From Nitrosomonas supralitoralis (GTDB lineage Bacteria > Pseudomonadota > Gammaproteobacteria > Burkholderiales > Nitrosomonadaceae), in contig NZ_PXXU01000010.1 of assembly GCF_003011925.2 (NCBI RefSeq), forward strand, positions 1 to 64,000: 64,000 bases of DNA, read 5' to 3'. Position 1 is the stretch's first letter. Each line of letters starts with the position of its first letter. Below are positions 40,342 to 49,534 of this stretch, in pieces. The notes under the pieces were generated by a model. That model was given only the letters and a program-made list of their open reading frames with translations. It was not told where the DNA came from and ran no database searches. Both the position numbers and the translations under genes were made by a program.

Positions 40342-42438
40342 ATGAAAGGGTATGGCCTTAATATGGTATTTGCTGCAATATTGATTTGTTTTTCATTGGT
40401 AATTTTTTCTCCACAACCGGTAACAGCCGAAGCGTTTCATAACAGTATCCGTTCAATCGATATTTCTACCTTTCAAAATAGCGAGGTAATTGCCAAGATT
40501 ACTCTCGATCAACCGCTTCAAACACTTCCAACAGGTGTTGCTCTTGACAATCCACAGCGTATTTATTTTGACTTTTATCAGGTTTCCAATGGCTTAGGAA
40601 AGAATGAACAGGAGGCCGCTGAAGGTGATTTGCGCAGTATAAATGTCGTTCAGGTGGGCGATAGAACACGGCTGGTATTAAATCTAGCCAGATTAATGCG
40701 ACATGAAATCCTGGCACAGGAAAATATACTGTTAATCAAACTGCTCACTGTGCCAGAGAATCGAACATCTGCTAATGTTGTGCGTTTTGCTGAGGAAGCT
40801 TCTAATGCGCATATGAATAGCCTGCAGGATATTGATTTCCGCCGCGGGGCAAATGGTGAGGGCCGTATTGAAGTAGATATGACAAAAGCTGGGACAAGCG
40901 TTGATGTGCAGCAACAAGGCGACGACATTTTCGTCGAGTTTGTCGATACGCTACTGCCGAGTAGTCTTAGAAGGCGTTTCGATGTGATGGATTTTGCTAC
41001 GCCAGTGCAGATCATTGAAACATCCAAGAAAGGAAATAATGTCCGTATGCATGTTAAATCCGGTGGACGGTGGGAGCACTCAGCCCGTCAATCTGGTACA
41101 AGATTTATTCTTGAAGTACGAGCGCTGACCGAAGATGAAGAGGAACAAGCGAAAAAAAGACGTGCTAATGGTGGATATACTGGCGAAAGATTGTCGCTAA
41201 ATTTCCAAGATGTGGAAGTTAGGGCAGTATTACAAGTCATCGCTGATTTCACTAATTTGAATATTATCGCCAGTGATTCGGTGGGAGGAAATCTCACATT
41301 AAGACTAAAAGATGTACCTTGGGACCAAGCGCTTGATATTGTGTTACAAGCGCATGGATTGGATAAGCGTAAGGTAGGTAACGTTATTTTTGTGGCGCCG
41401 CGAAAAGAAATGGCGGACAGAGAGTTGCTCGATGTGGAAGCGCAGATGCAAATAGCCGATATGGAGCCGTTACGTTCAGAAACATATCATCTGAATCATC
41501 GTAGGGTTAATTCAATTGTATTTGAAGGGATGCTCAGCAGGCGTGGTACGATTAACCTCGATGAGATTAGCAATACTGTGACAGTTACTGATATTCCAGC
41601 CAGGATAGAAGAAGTCAGAAAACGCATACAAAAACTGGATGTGTTTGAAAGACAGGTGATGATTGAAGCGCGTATTGTTGTAGCAACGGATACTTTTAGC
41701 CGCAATCTTGGCGCGCGTTTTGGTATACAGAATGCGACCGGCCTGGGCGATCAAACGTTAGGGATTTCTGGTAATTTAACAGGCTCAAGTCAGTTGGCTG
41801 CTGGGGGTGGGGCTAGTGGAGCCAACAATCTCAATGTGAATTTGCCTGCGGCAGCTGCCACTGGTTTATTGGGTGGACCGGCTGCACTGGGTCTGAGTTT
41901 GATGAAGATTAATAATGGCCGATTAATCAATCTAGAGTTGTCGGCATTGGAAACGGATCAAAAAGGGAGAGTGATTGCCAGTCCGCGTGTGGTCACAGCC
42001 CATGGTGTTGAAGCGATTATTGAGCAAGGTGATAGGATTCCCTTTCAACAAGCCACAAGCAGTGGTGCTACGAGTATTCGCTTCATAGACGCAACGCTTC
42101 GATTAAAAGTAAAACCATTGATTACCTATAATGGCCAAATTGATATGGAGCTAAATGTTAATCAAGATCAAATAGGAGCAACTATCAATCAATTTCTGCC
42201 GCCAGCGATAAATACCAAGCAAGTAACTACCAAAGTACTGGTGGAGAATGGTGGAACCGTTGTAATTGGTGGTATTTTTGATCGTACTGAGAATTTTGTC
42301 GTCAATAAGGTGCCGATGCTGGGTGATATTCCTGTGCTTGGTCACGTTTTTCGCAATACAACCAAGGTCGACAATAAACGTGAATTGTTGATTTTTGTGA
42401 CTCCGCGTATTTTGAACGATAGCTTGAATCTACAGTAG
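40342..42438 (+). CDS. pilQ: Type IV pilus secretin PilQ
   Basis: Outer-membrane secretin that forms the pilus exit channel, also used for DNA uptake. The 698-residue precursor has a signal peptide (cleavage likely after QPVTA near residue 29), AMIN-type peptidoglycan-binding repeats up to about 260, an STN/N0 domain (LSLNFQDVEVRAVLQVIAD), an N1 domain and the C-terminal secretin domain with VIGGIFDRTE and VPMLGDIPVLGHVFR. A Gly/Ala-rich loop around 480-515 is the variable part. It ends 6 bp before the oppositely directed trmL. With comF nearby, natural competence is plausible but not shown. Confidence 0.95.
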   Translation: MKGYGLNMVFAAILICFSLVIFSPQPVTAEAFHNSIRSIDISTFQNSEVIAKITLDQPLQTLPTGVALDNPQRIYFDFYQVSNGLGKNEQEAAEGDLRSINVVQVGDRTRLVLNLARLMRHEILAQENILLIKLLTVPENRTSANVVRFAEEASNAHMNSLQDIDFRRGANGEGRIEVDMTKAGTSVDVQQQGDDIFVEFVDTLLPSSLRRRFDVMDFATPVQIIETSKKGNNVRMHVKSGGRWEHSARQSGTRFILEVRALTEDEEEQAKKRRANGGYTGERLSLNFQDVEVRAVLQVIADFTNLNIIASDSVGGNLTLRLKDVPWDQALDIVLQAHGLDKRKVGNVIFVAPRKEMADRELLDVEAQMQIADMEPLRSETYHLNHRRVNSIVFEGMLSRRGTINLDEISNTVTVTDIPARIEEVRKRIQKLDVFERQVMIEARIVVATDTFSRNLGARFGIQNATGLGDQTLGISGNLTGSSQLAAGGGASGANNLNVNLPAAAATGLLGGPAALGLSLMKINNGRLINLELSALETDQKGRVIASPRVVTAHGVEAIIEQGDRIPFQQATSSGATSIRFIDATLRLKVKPLITYNGQIDMELNVNQDQIGATINQFLPPAINTKQVTTKVLVENGGTVVIGGIFDRTENFVVNKVPMLGDIPVLGHVFRNTTKVDNKRELLIFVTPRILNDSLNLQ

Positions 42439-42444
42439 TGTAAA

Positions 42445-42909
42445 TTAGCTTCCCATGGGAAAACTAGCTTGGCGCCACGCTTCATAAGCGATAATGGCGA
42501 CAGTATTGGATAAATTCAGACTGCGACTGGTGGCTACCAGCGGAATTCGAATGCGGTGCTGTTCCGGGAAAGTATCCATGATATGGGAGGGCAAGCCACG
42601 ACTTTCTGTGCCAAACAGAAAGGTATCACCTGCTGCGTAGGCTACTTTGTCATAACGCTGTTTTCCCTTTGTGGTGATTGCAAATATTCGATGACTCTGC
42701 AGACTCTGGCAGCAATCAGTCCAACTGTTATGTACTTTGATTTGGGCGAATTCGTGATAATCCAGACCTGCACGCAATAATTGCTTATCTTTGAGTGGAA
42801 ATCCTAATGGTTTAACAAGGTGCAATTGCATCCCGGTATTAGCGCATAGACGGATAATGTTACCTGTATTGGGTGGAATTTCGGGTTGATAGAGAATAAT
42901 GTTGTACAT
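42445..42909 (-). CDS. trmL: tRNA (cytidine(34)-2'-O)-methyltransferase TrmL
   Basis: SPOUT-class methyltransferase modifying the wobble base of tRNA-Leu isoacceptors. The 154-residue protein has the short TrmL architecture, with the knot region FLFGTESRGLP and IPLVATSRSLNLSNTVAI. PEIPPNTGNIIRLCANTG near the N terminus is diagnostic. It lies 51 bp downstream of comF on the same strand and is probably cotranscribed; it converges on pilQ. Confidence 0.94.
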   Translation of the reverse strand: MYNIILYQPEIPPNTGNIIRLCANTGMQLHLVKPLGFPLKDKQLLRAGLDYHEFAQIKVHNSWTDCCQSLQSHRIFAITTKGKQRYDKVAYAAGDTFLFGTESRGLPSHIMDTFPEQHRIRIPLVATSRSLNLSNTVAIIAYEAWRQASFPMGS

Positions 42910-42960
42910 TTCGATATAAAGATTATCTGCTCATCATAACGGATGAAGACCTATTTGGTA

Positions 42961-43620
42961 TTATTCAGGCAAAGCCCGAGCTATTACCCAATTACTGATT
43001 TCAATCGCGCCGTGTTGACGTAATACTTGGGCTAATTCATTCAATGTGGCACCAGTTGTCATGACATCATCAACCAACGCCACATGCTTCCCGGAAAGAT
43101 CTATTTTACACTTAAAAGCATTGCGAATATTTTTCTGCCTGTCCTTCCAGGGTAATCCGGCTTGTGATGGCGTGTGTTTAATCCGCGTACAGCTATCGGG
43201 CAATACAACAATTCCCATCGGCTTCGAAATATGACGACTGATTTCCATCGCTTGGTTAAATCCTCGCTCACGTAACCTGATTGGATGCAAAGGCATAGGT
43301 ATAATGACATCAGGAATAATATTTGTGATTTTTAGTTTTTTGATGAGTAAGTTACCCAGAATCGATGCCAAAGATAGATTGGCTTGATATTTTAAAGCAC
43401 GAATCAGAGCGTCAACAGGAAAAGCGTAGCGCAGAGTTGCAATGGTGCGTGTGAATGCAGGTGGTTTGTTCAGACAAGCACCACAAATTTCCGAGGTAGG
43501 TACTGGCCACAAGCAAACAGGGCAGTGATTGTACGGCAGTTGCGGCAAGTCGAGAATGCAAGGCTCGCAGAAATCCTGATTTGTGGGTATACCGCATAGT
43601 ATGCAATTTGTCTGAGTCAT
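42961..43620 (-). CDS. comF: ComF family phosphoribosyltransferase-like protein
   Basis: The 219-residue protein has a four-cysteine zinc-ribbon-like N terminus (CILCGIP and FCEPC, then CPVC and CGAC) and a type I phosphoribosyltransferase domain with VALVDDVMTTGATLNELA. Family members (ComFC, GntX) act in DNA uptake or gluconate use, and the exact reaction is unknown. Its position near pilMNOPQ and upstream of trmL makes a competence role plausible. In many betaproteobacteria it lies beside bioC/bioB genes, as here. Confidence 0.9.
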   Translation of the reverse strand: MTQTNCILCGIPTNQDFCEPCILDLPQLPYNHCPVCLWPVPTSEICGACLNKPPAFTRTIATLRYAFPVDALIRALKYQANLSLASILGNLLIKKLKITNIIPDVIIPMPLHPIRLRERGFNQAMEISRHISKPMGIVVLPDSCTRIKHTPSQAGLPWKDRQKNIRNAFKCKIDLSGKHVALVDDVMTTGATLNELAQVLRQHGAIEISNWVIARALPE

Positions 43621-43668
43621 GATGGATATAATGCGTGGAAAAGTTATGCAACAAAATTAATTGAAAAA

Positions 43669-43697
43669 TTGACAGAGCCACTTGAATCCTTGATCAT
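43669..43697 (+). promoter_or_regulatory. Candidate sigma-70 promoter of the bio operon
   Basis: TTGACA (43669-43674, perfect) and GATCAT (43692-43697, four of six) are 17 bp apart, in the 137-bp gap before bioB. ATCATC and GATGAT form a small inverted repeat just downstream, a possible operator. The canonical BirA operator (TTGTAAACC and its inverted partner) was looked for and not found. Confidence 0.4.
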
Positions 43698-43757
43698 CCA
43701 TGTTGTTGATGATAGAAGAATCGTGTTTCACTTTAAGAAAATGGTAGGTTAATCGGC

Positions 43758-44771
43758 ATGAATTTTAATTCACTTATAACTAGTAACGAAATGGAAGGTA
43801 GCACAAGCAACTTTACCAAGGAATCACAAGATGCTGAATTATGGAATGTAACAGAGATCGAGTCGTTGTTGAATGCGTCTTTTAATGATTTGATTTTTCG
43901 TGCGCAGACGGTGCATCGCCAATATCATGACCCAAATGGTGTGCAATTATCCACGCTGATTTCTGTCAAGACGGGCGGTTGTCCGGAAGATTGCGGCTAT
44001 TGCCCGCAGGCGGCTCGCTATCATACTGGTGTTGAAAATCAGGACATGCTCTCGTTGGATGAAGTGATGTTGGCCGCGACGGCAGCGAAAGACAAGGGTG
44101 CGTCGCGATTCTGTATGGGCGCTGCCTGGCGTGGCCCGAAGCAGCGCGATATCGAAAAAATGACTGAAATGGTGCGTGCAGTCAAATCACTGGGCATGGA
44201 AACTTGTGCCACACTGGGTTTGTTAAAACCCGGTCAAGCGCAACAACTCGGTGAAGCAGGGCTGGATTATTATAATCACAACCTTGATACAGCGCCTGAA
44301 TACTACGAAGAAATCATAACCACTCGGCAGTATCAGGATCGCTTGAACACATTACAACAAGTCCGTGATGCTGGTATCAACGTATGTTGCGGTGGTATTG
44401 TCGGCATGGGAGAGACACGCCGTTCGCGAGCCGGATTGATCGCTCAGTTGGCTAACATGAATCCTTACCCCGAATCGGTTCCGATCAACCATCTGGTGCA
44501 AGTCAAAGGTACACCCCTTTATGGTACTGCAGTGTTAGATCCGCTCGAATTTGTTCGTACTATTGCCGCCGCGCGGATTACCATGCCGAAAGCTATGGTG
44601 CGTTTATCCGCGGGTCGACAGGAAATGTCCGAAGCTGTCCAGGCATTATGTTTTCTAGCGGGTGCCAATTCCATTTTCTATGGCGATAAGTTACTGACAA
44701 CGGGAAATCCGGAAACCGATCGCGATCGATTGCTGATGGAAAAATTGGGGCTACACGCACTGTCAGCATAG
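43758..44771 (+). CDS. bioB: Biotin synthase
   Basis: Radical-SAM enzyme that inserts sulfur into dethiobiotin, using a [4Fe-4S] and a sacrificial [2Fe-2S] cluster. The 337-residue protein has the cluster motif C75-x3-C79-x2-C82 in [13 protein letters not shown] and the [2Fe-2S] cysteines and arginine region (VRLSAGR) further on. The N terminus is longer than usual by about 25 residues, so an internal start is possible, though no ATG lies close to the conserved core. It opens bioB-bioF-bioH-bioC-bioD; bioF begins at the base after its stop. Confidence 0.96.
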   Translation: MNFNSLITSNEMEGSTSNFTKESQDAELWNVTEIESLLNASFNDLIFRAQTVHRQYHDPNGVQLSTLISVKTGGCPEDCGYCPQAARYHTGVENQDMLSLDEVMLAATAAKDKGASRFCMGAAWRGPKQRDIEKMTEMVRAVKSLGMETCATLGLLKPGQAQQLGEAGLDYYNHNLDTAPEYYEEIITTRQYQDRLNTLQQVRDAGINVCCGGIVGMGETRRSRAGLIAQLANMNPYPESVPINHLVQVKGTPLYGTAVLDPLEFVRTIAAARITMPKAMVRLSAGRQEMSEAVQALCFLAGANSIFYGDKLLTTGNPETDRDRLLMEKLGLHALSA

Positions 44772-45938
44772 ATGTTTCCCGACCTGATTGAGCGGTTACG
44801 CAAGCGTGAACAGCAAGGTTTGCTGCGTCAGAGAAAAATTCTAGAAAGCCCGCAATCAAGCCAGGTCACTATGGATGGACGTGATTATTTGGCTTTTTGC
44901 AGCAATGACTACCTAGGCTTGGCCAATCATCTGGATTTGATTGAATCAGTTAGTAAAGGAGCGCGGCGATATGGTGTCGGCGCAAGCGCGTCCCACATGA
45001 TCAACGGCCATTTCTCAGCGCATCATGTTCTTGAAGAGGCGTTGGCGGAATTTGCCGGATTTCCACAAGCGTTGCTGTTTTCTACCGGTTACATGGCCAA
45101 TATCGGCGCTGTAACGGCGCTGGTTGGACGAGAAGATGCTATCTTTTCGGATAAACTGAACCATGCATCGCTGAATGATGCGGCTTTGTTATCGCGCGCC
45201 AAATTTATTCGTTACCCCCATGCTGATCTTGCGCTACTGGATCAGCGATTGTCTACAACGAATGCGCGACGTAAGCTTGTGATTTCGGATGCGGTATTCA
45301 GCATGGAAGGTGATATTGCGCCAATTCCTGAACTGGTGGCTGTATGTGAGAAACATCAAGCTGTGCTGTTGTTGGATGATGCGCACGGTTTTGGCGTGTT
45401 GGGTAGGCAGGGACGCGGTAGCTTATTTTTGCCGGATTGTGGCAGTATTCATTCGCCCAATATTATCTATATGGCGACCTTAGGAAAAGCTGCAGGTGTA
45501 TTTGGTGCTTTTGTTGCAGCACAGGCGGAAGTCATCGAAACTCTGATCCAGTCTGCGCATAGTTATATTTACACCACGGCAACGCCGCCATTGTTAGCAC
45601 AAGCGCTCATGGTCAGCCTAAAATTAATTCAACAGGATGAATGGCGAAGGAATGTATTAACGCAAAATATCGTGCAATTGAAAGAGGCATTGCAATCGCT
45701 GCCATGGAAGTTATTGCCTTCCAGTACCCCGATCCAGCCTCTGATGATAGGAGAAAGCGCTGAGGCAGTATGTATCAGCCAACGTTTGCGTGAACGGGGA
45801 ATTCTAGTGCCCGCGATCCGTCCGCCGACAGTTGCACAAGGTACTGCGCGCTTGCGTATTTCGTTGTCCGCAGAACATCAGCCGTGTGATCTCATGCGCT
45901 TGGCAGAAGCATTGCAAGAAATCGCATTGCAGGTATGA
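44772..45938 (+). CDS. bioF: 8-amino-7-oxononanoate synthase
   Basis: PLP enzyme condensing pimeloyl-ACP (or -CoA) with alanine. The 388-residue protein has CSNDYLGLA (43-51), the GVGASASHMINGH stretch and the PLP lysine K239 in MATLGKAAG; LDDAHGFGVLG (201-211) is conserved. The gene abuts bioB and overlaps bioH by 4 bp. bioA, the next enzyme of the pathway, is not in the cluster. Confidence 0.95.
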   Translation: MFPDLIERLRKREQQGLLRQRKILESPQSSQVTMDGRDYLAFCSNDYLGLANHLDLIESVSKGARRYGVGASASHMINGHFSAHHVLEEALAEFAGFPQALLFSTGYMANIGAVTALVGREDAIFSDKLNHASLNDAALLSRAKFIRYPHADLALLDQRLSTTNARRKLVISDAVFSMEGDIAPIPELVAVCEKHQAVLLLDDAHGFGVLGRQGRGSLFLPDCGSIHSPNIIYMATLGKAAGVFGAFVAAQAEVIETLIQSAHSYIYTTATPPLLAQALMVSLKLIQQDEWRRNVLTQNIVQLKEALQSLPWKLLPSSTPIQPLMIGESAEAVCISQRLRERGILVPAIRPPTVAQGTARLRISLSAEHQPCDLMRLAEALQEIALQV

Positions 45939-46705
45939 CACAGCTTCATATTGAATCCATGGGGCATGGCCCCGATCTGGTATTATTGCATGGCTGGGCA
46001 ATGCATAGCGGCATCTGGAGCAGTGTTCGAGATCACCTGATGCAACAGTTTCGTTTACATCTGGTGGATTTGCCTGGGCATGGACTGAGCCCTATGTGCG
46101 AACCGGGAACACTTGATCATTTGGCCGAGATCATTGCGGACATTCTGCCCGAGCGATGCATGCTCGGTGGTTGGTCATTGGGTGGACAGATCGCGATGGA
46201 GTTGGCGCTGCGCGAACCGCAACGTGTACAGAAACTGGTTTTGATTTCCACCACACCGTGCTTTGCCAAAAGCGACGATTGGGAATCGGGCATGGAGCGT
46301 AAATTACTGCAACTTTTCCTGGAAAATTTGAAACTCAATTATGTTACGACCATTAACCGATTTCTGACCTTGCAAATGAGTGGTGATCGTGATGCGGGCA
46401 AGATTTTGTCTCAATTGCGCAAGCATTTTTTTCAGCGCGTCGAACCTGATCCCAGCGCATTAGAGAAAGGGTTGAAGATTTTGCAGCAGACTGATTTGCG
46501 TGGTCGTTTCGTCGCAATTCAACAACCTGTTTTGTTATTGCATGGTGAGAATGACGTGATTACTCACCCCGCCGCTGCGGATTGGATGCATCAAAATTTG
46601 CAACAATCGCAGCGAGTGATGTTTGCGCACTGTGGTCACGCGCCGTTTTTATCCTATCCTGAACAATTTGTGACTTGCCTCAATGAATTCCGAATACACG
46701 CTTGA
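45935..46705 (+). CDS. bioH: Pimeloyl-ACP methyl ester carboxylesterase
   Basis: Alpha/beta hydrolase that removes the methyl group from pimeloyl-ACP methyl ester once BioC-started chain building is complete. The 256-residue protein has the nucleophile serine S81 in GGWSLGGQ, the aspartate in HGENDVITHP and the histidine in HCGHAPFLS. LHGWAMHSGIW near residue 18 forms the oxyanion region. Overlaps bioF by 4 bp and bioC by 23 bp. Confidence 0.94.
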   Translation: MTQLHIESMGHGPDLVLLHGWAMHSGIWSSVRDHLMQQFRLHLVDLPGHGLSPMCEPGTLDHLAEIIADILPERCMLGGWSLGGQIAMELALREPQRVQKLVLISTTPCFAKSDDWESGMERKLLQLFLENLKLNYVTTINRFLTLQMSGDRDAGKILSQLRKHFFQRVEPDPSALEKGLKILQQTDLRGRFVAIQQPVLLLHGENDVITHPAAADWMHQNLQQSQRVMFAHCGHAPFLSYPEQFVTCLNEFRIHA

Positions 46706-47564
46706 TAAAAAACAACTACGCGCTGCATTTGAGCGTGCTGCTGGCAGCTACGATCAAGCGGCAGTTCTGCAACGTGAAATCAGCAATCGCATGCTGTCGC
46801 GTCTGGAATATATCAAATACCGACCCGATGTCATTCTGGATGCCGGCAGTGGCACCGGTTATGGCAGCCAGCAACTGGCCAAACGTTATCCAAAAAGCCA
46901 ATTGATTGCGGTTGATATTGCCAGGACTATGCTGTCACACGCACGTCCCAATACTACCTGGTGGCAGCGCATGCTGCCGTTGCTGCAGCAACGTACGGAT
47001 TATGTGTGTGCGGATATTGAGCAGCTTCCGATTAAAAGTGAGAGTATCGGCATGGTTTGGTCGAATCTCGCTTTTCAGTGGTGTAATGATCTGGAACACA
47101 CGTTTGCCGAGATGCATCGCATTCTACGCACTGATGGTTTGCTGATGTTCAGCACCTTCGGCCCGGATACGTTAAAAGAATTGCGTCAGTCTTTCGCGCA
47201 TATCGACACATTCAGTCACGTCAATCGCTTCATAGATATGCACGATATTGGAGATTTATTGGTGCACAATGGTTTTTCCACGCCGGTGATGGATATGGAA
47301 TATATCACTCTGACCTATTCCGATGTCATCAGCGTGATGCGCGATCTAAAAGCCATTGGCGCGCATAACGTACTGCTCGGCAGGCAACAGGGATTGATGG
47401 GTAAAAATAAATGGCAACAAGCCATTAACGCCTACGAGGAACTGCGCCGCGATGGTAAGTTGTCCGCCACCTTTGAAGTAATCTACGGTCATGCCTGGCG
47501 GCCATTTGACCGCCACTCGGTACTGACACCAGAAACACGCCGGCAATTGGGTTTGATTCCTTAA
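46683..47564 (+). CDS. bioC: Malonyl-ACP O-methyltransferase
   Basis: SAM-dependent enzyme that methylates malonyl-ACP so that fatty-acid synthesis can build pimelate. In 293 residues the SAM-binding motif DAGSGTG is at 53-59, with VWSNLAFQWCNDL matching the BioC family. The only usable start is ATG 46683, inside the end of bioH (23-bp overlap) with no ribosome-binding site, implying translational coupling. bioD follows after 2 bp. Confidence 0.94.
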   Translation: MNSEYTLDKKQLRAAFERAAGSYDQAAVLQREISNRMLSRLEYIKYRPDVILDAGSGTGYGSQQLAKRYPKSQLIAVDIARTMLSHARPNTTWWQRMLPLLQQRTDYVCADIEQLPIKSESIGMVWSNLAFQWCNDLEHTFAEMHRILRTDGLLMFSTFGPDTLKELRQSFAHIDTFSHVNRFIDMHDIGDLLVHNGFSTPVMDMEYITLTYSDVISVMRDLKAIGAHNVLLGRQQGLMGKNKWQQAINAYEELRRDGKLSATFEVIYGHAWRPFDRHSVLTPETRRQLGLIP

Positions 47565-47566
47565 GC

Positions 47567-48250
47567 ATGGTTACCGGTTTTTTTGTCACCGGCACCGACA
47601 CCGGAATCGGCAAAACCACTGTGAGCTGCGCGTTGTTGCATACGTTTGCAGCACAAGGCAAGAAAGTGGTCGGCATGAAACCGATTGCTGCAGGCAGTGA
47701 GAATGGAAAATGGCTGGATGTCGAACGCTTACTCGCTGCCAGCAACATAAGTGTTACGCATCAGCAAATCAATCCGTATGCGTTTGATCCGCCGATTTCT
47801 CCGCACATCGCCGCGCAGCAGGCAGGTACGGAAATTGATCTGGCGCTTATCCATCAGGCTTACCAGGAGCTCAAAAACAAAGCAGACATCGTAATTGTCG
47901 AAGGCGCGGGTGGGTTCTTGGTGCCGATCAATCAAAGCCAGAATGGGTCGGATCTGGCGCAAGCATTGAATCTTCCGGTTATATTGGTTGTCGGTATGCG
48001 TTTGGGTTGTTTGAATCATGCGTTGCTGACGGTGCAAGCAATACGTGCTGCTGGTTTGAACTTGGCGGGTTGGGTGGCTAACTGTACAGATCCTCAGATG
48101 CAGGTTTTGAAGCAAAATATTGCGACATTGGAGCAGTGGTTAAATTGTTCTCTGCTGGGGGTTCTGCCGTTTGACAAAAAAATAGATATACAAGAAAATG
48201 TTATATCTGTTGATATTATAAAATTGCAGAACTGTGCGTTATGGCTGTAG
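47567..48250 (+). CDS. bioD: Dethiobiotin synthetase
   Basis: Makes dethiobiotin from 7,8-diaminononanoate, CO2 and ATP. The 227-residue protein has the P-loop GTDTGIGKT (9-17), KPIAAGSE and EGAGGFLVPI, all typical. It ends the bio operon. Base use through bioB-bioD is clearly richer in G and C than in the ribosomal block or in the FRG gene that follows. Confidence 0.95.
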   Translation: MVTGFFVTGTDTGIGKTTVSCALLHTFAAQGKKVVGMKPIAAGSENGKWLDVERLLAASNISVTHQQINPYAFDPPISPHIAAQQAGTEIDLALIHQAYQELKNKADIVIVEGAGGFLVPINQSQNGSDLAQALNLPVILVVGMRLGCLNHALLTVQAIRAAGLNLAGWVANCTDPQMQVLKQNIATLEQWLNCSLLGVLPFDKKIDIQENVISVDIIKLQNCALWL

Positions 48251-48354
48251 CGATTCAATAACGATATGCCGTTTATTGTGTCAATTGTTAGTTATCATCA
48301 TGTTTTTGAACTAATCGATGAATCAATCTGCTAATTTTATTTCAACTCAACTTG

Positions 48355-49182
48355 ATGCTGGTTATTATCCAGATAAAGCTTGATGAATGGAAACACTTTA
48401 TGGATTATGTTTTTCAAGACATGTTGGAATATGAAAAATATATTTGGAGGGGGCAGAGACGCGATGATTGGAGACTTGTTCCATCAATTGATCGGTTAAT
48501 TCAGAATGGAAAAATCTCGCAAGAGGAACACTACAAATTTCAGGAGCAACACCTAAAAAGTTTTAAATTGGCTGCGAGAGGCCTTCGTGGAGCCAATCCT
48601 TCACAGATTAATGAAGAAAATGATTGGTGGGCGCTTGGACAACATCACGGATTAGCTACACCACTCCTTGATTGGACTAAATCACCATTTATCGCGGCTT
48701 TTTTTGCATTTATAGAAATTGGTGATCCACAAACCGAAAGTCGTGCAATATTTGCTCTTCATCAATCAGTTGATAGCTGGTCAAAAGACAAATGTAGGAA
48801 GGAAAATATGCAGCACCGAAAGCAGCGAGAAGAGTATAGAAAAGCGAATAAACCGATAGGTCTTTTAAATTCTATTAGTTCGGATACAGATCCTGAGCTG
48901 ATTTTCATCAAACCTTTCTCGGATGAGAATCAACGCCTCATAAATCAGAGTGGTCTTTTTACGCGCAGTATGACAAAAGGATCAATTGAATCTTGGGTCT
49001 CAAAGAATCATTCATCTGACGATGAGGGTATGACGCTGATCAAATTTCTTATTCCAGACAAGGAACGAGAAAAATGTTTGCAAACATTAAATCGCATGAA
49101 CATAAATCCACTTACTTTGTTTCCTGATCTTTCAGGCGCTTCAATATACTGCAATTTACATTCTGAAATTAGGAATTACTAA
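48355..49182 (+). CDS. FRG-domain protein
   Basis: A 275-residue protein with the FRG domain named for its F/Y-x-W-R-G-Q motif, here EKYIWRGQRRDDWRL near residues 28-42. Further matches are LGQHHGLATPLLDWTKSPFIAAFFA and the C-terminal NINPLTLFPDLSGASIY. The biochemical function of this domain is not established; it is scattered in bacteria, often in variable regions. The start is ATG 48355 (a TTG one codon earlier is also open). It is notably more AT-rich than bioD before it, which suggests separate origin. DUF3175 follows 5 bp later. Confidence 0.85.
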   Translation: MLVIIQIKLDEWKHFMDYVFQDMLEYEKYIWRGQRRDDWRLVPSIDRLIQNGKISQEEHYKFQEQHLKSFKLAARGLRGANPSQINEENDWWALGQHHGLATPLLDWTKSPFIAAFFAFIEIGDPQTESRAIFALHQSVDSWSKDKCRKENMQHRKQREEYRKANKPIGLLNSISSDTDPELIFIKPFSDENQRLINQSGLFTRSMTKGSIESWVSKNHSSDDEGMTLIKFLIPDKEREKCLQTLNRMNINPLTLFPDLSGASIYCNLHSEIRNY

Positions 49183-49187
49183 ATTCA

Positions 49188-49508
49188 ATGCCCCAAAATC
49201 ACCCAAACCGTTGGTCGCAACATGTCACCGAGACCAGCAACGCGCTGGATCTTGAACCCGGTGTTTTTTCATGGGATGATCCGCGCAAAATTGCACTGTC
49301 GCTCAAACGATCGGCCGACAATAGTCGGAGACGCAAGGCTGCACCATTCGTGTCGGCGATGTCGATGCTTAATTTTTACATCAACCGAGCGGGGAAGCAT
49401 TTGTCCGCGCAGCAGCGGGGTGTTCTGGAAAAAGCCAAAGATGAGTTGCGGGAATTGTATGGCAAGCCGGGCATCGAAGCAGAACAGAAGTTTTTTAATG
49501 ACAAATAA
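49188..49508 (+). CDS. DUF3175 family protein
   Basis: A 106-residue soluble protein of the DUF3175 type, recognised by RWSQHVTETSNALDLEPGVF, DDPRKIALSLKRSA and AMSMLNFYINRAGK. Highly basic in the middle (SRRRKAAPF). The function of the family is not known to me. It starts 5 bp after the FRG gene, but the clear change in base composition between them suggests they did not arrive together. Confidence 0.82.
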   Translation: MPQNHPNRWSQHVTETSNALDLEPGVFSWDDPRKIALSLKRSADNSRRRKAAPFVSAMSMLNFYINRAGKHLSAQQRGVLEKAKDELRELYGKPGIEAEQKFFNDK

Positions 49509-49534
49509 TCAACAATAATTTTCATTTATACCTG

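Noticed and set aside
43621-43757. BirA operator upstream of bioB
   Set aside because: No TTGTAAACC-type half-site pair; only small unrelated inverted repeats are present.
47425-48115. Antisense frames of 107 and 128 codons over bioC/bioD
   Set aside because: Both lie opposite well-defined biotin genes and show no domain or start signal.
48318-48383. 21-codon frame before the FRG gene (MNQSANFISTQLDAGYYP)
   Set aside because: Too short, overlaps the FRG start in another frame; considered as a frameshifted N terminus of the FRG protein, but the domain is complete without it.
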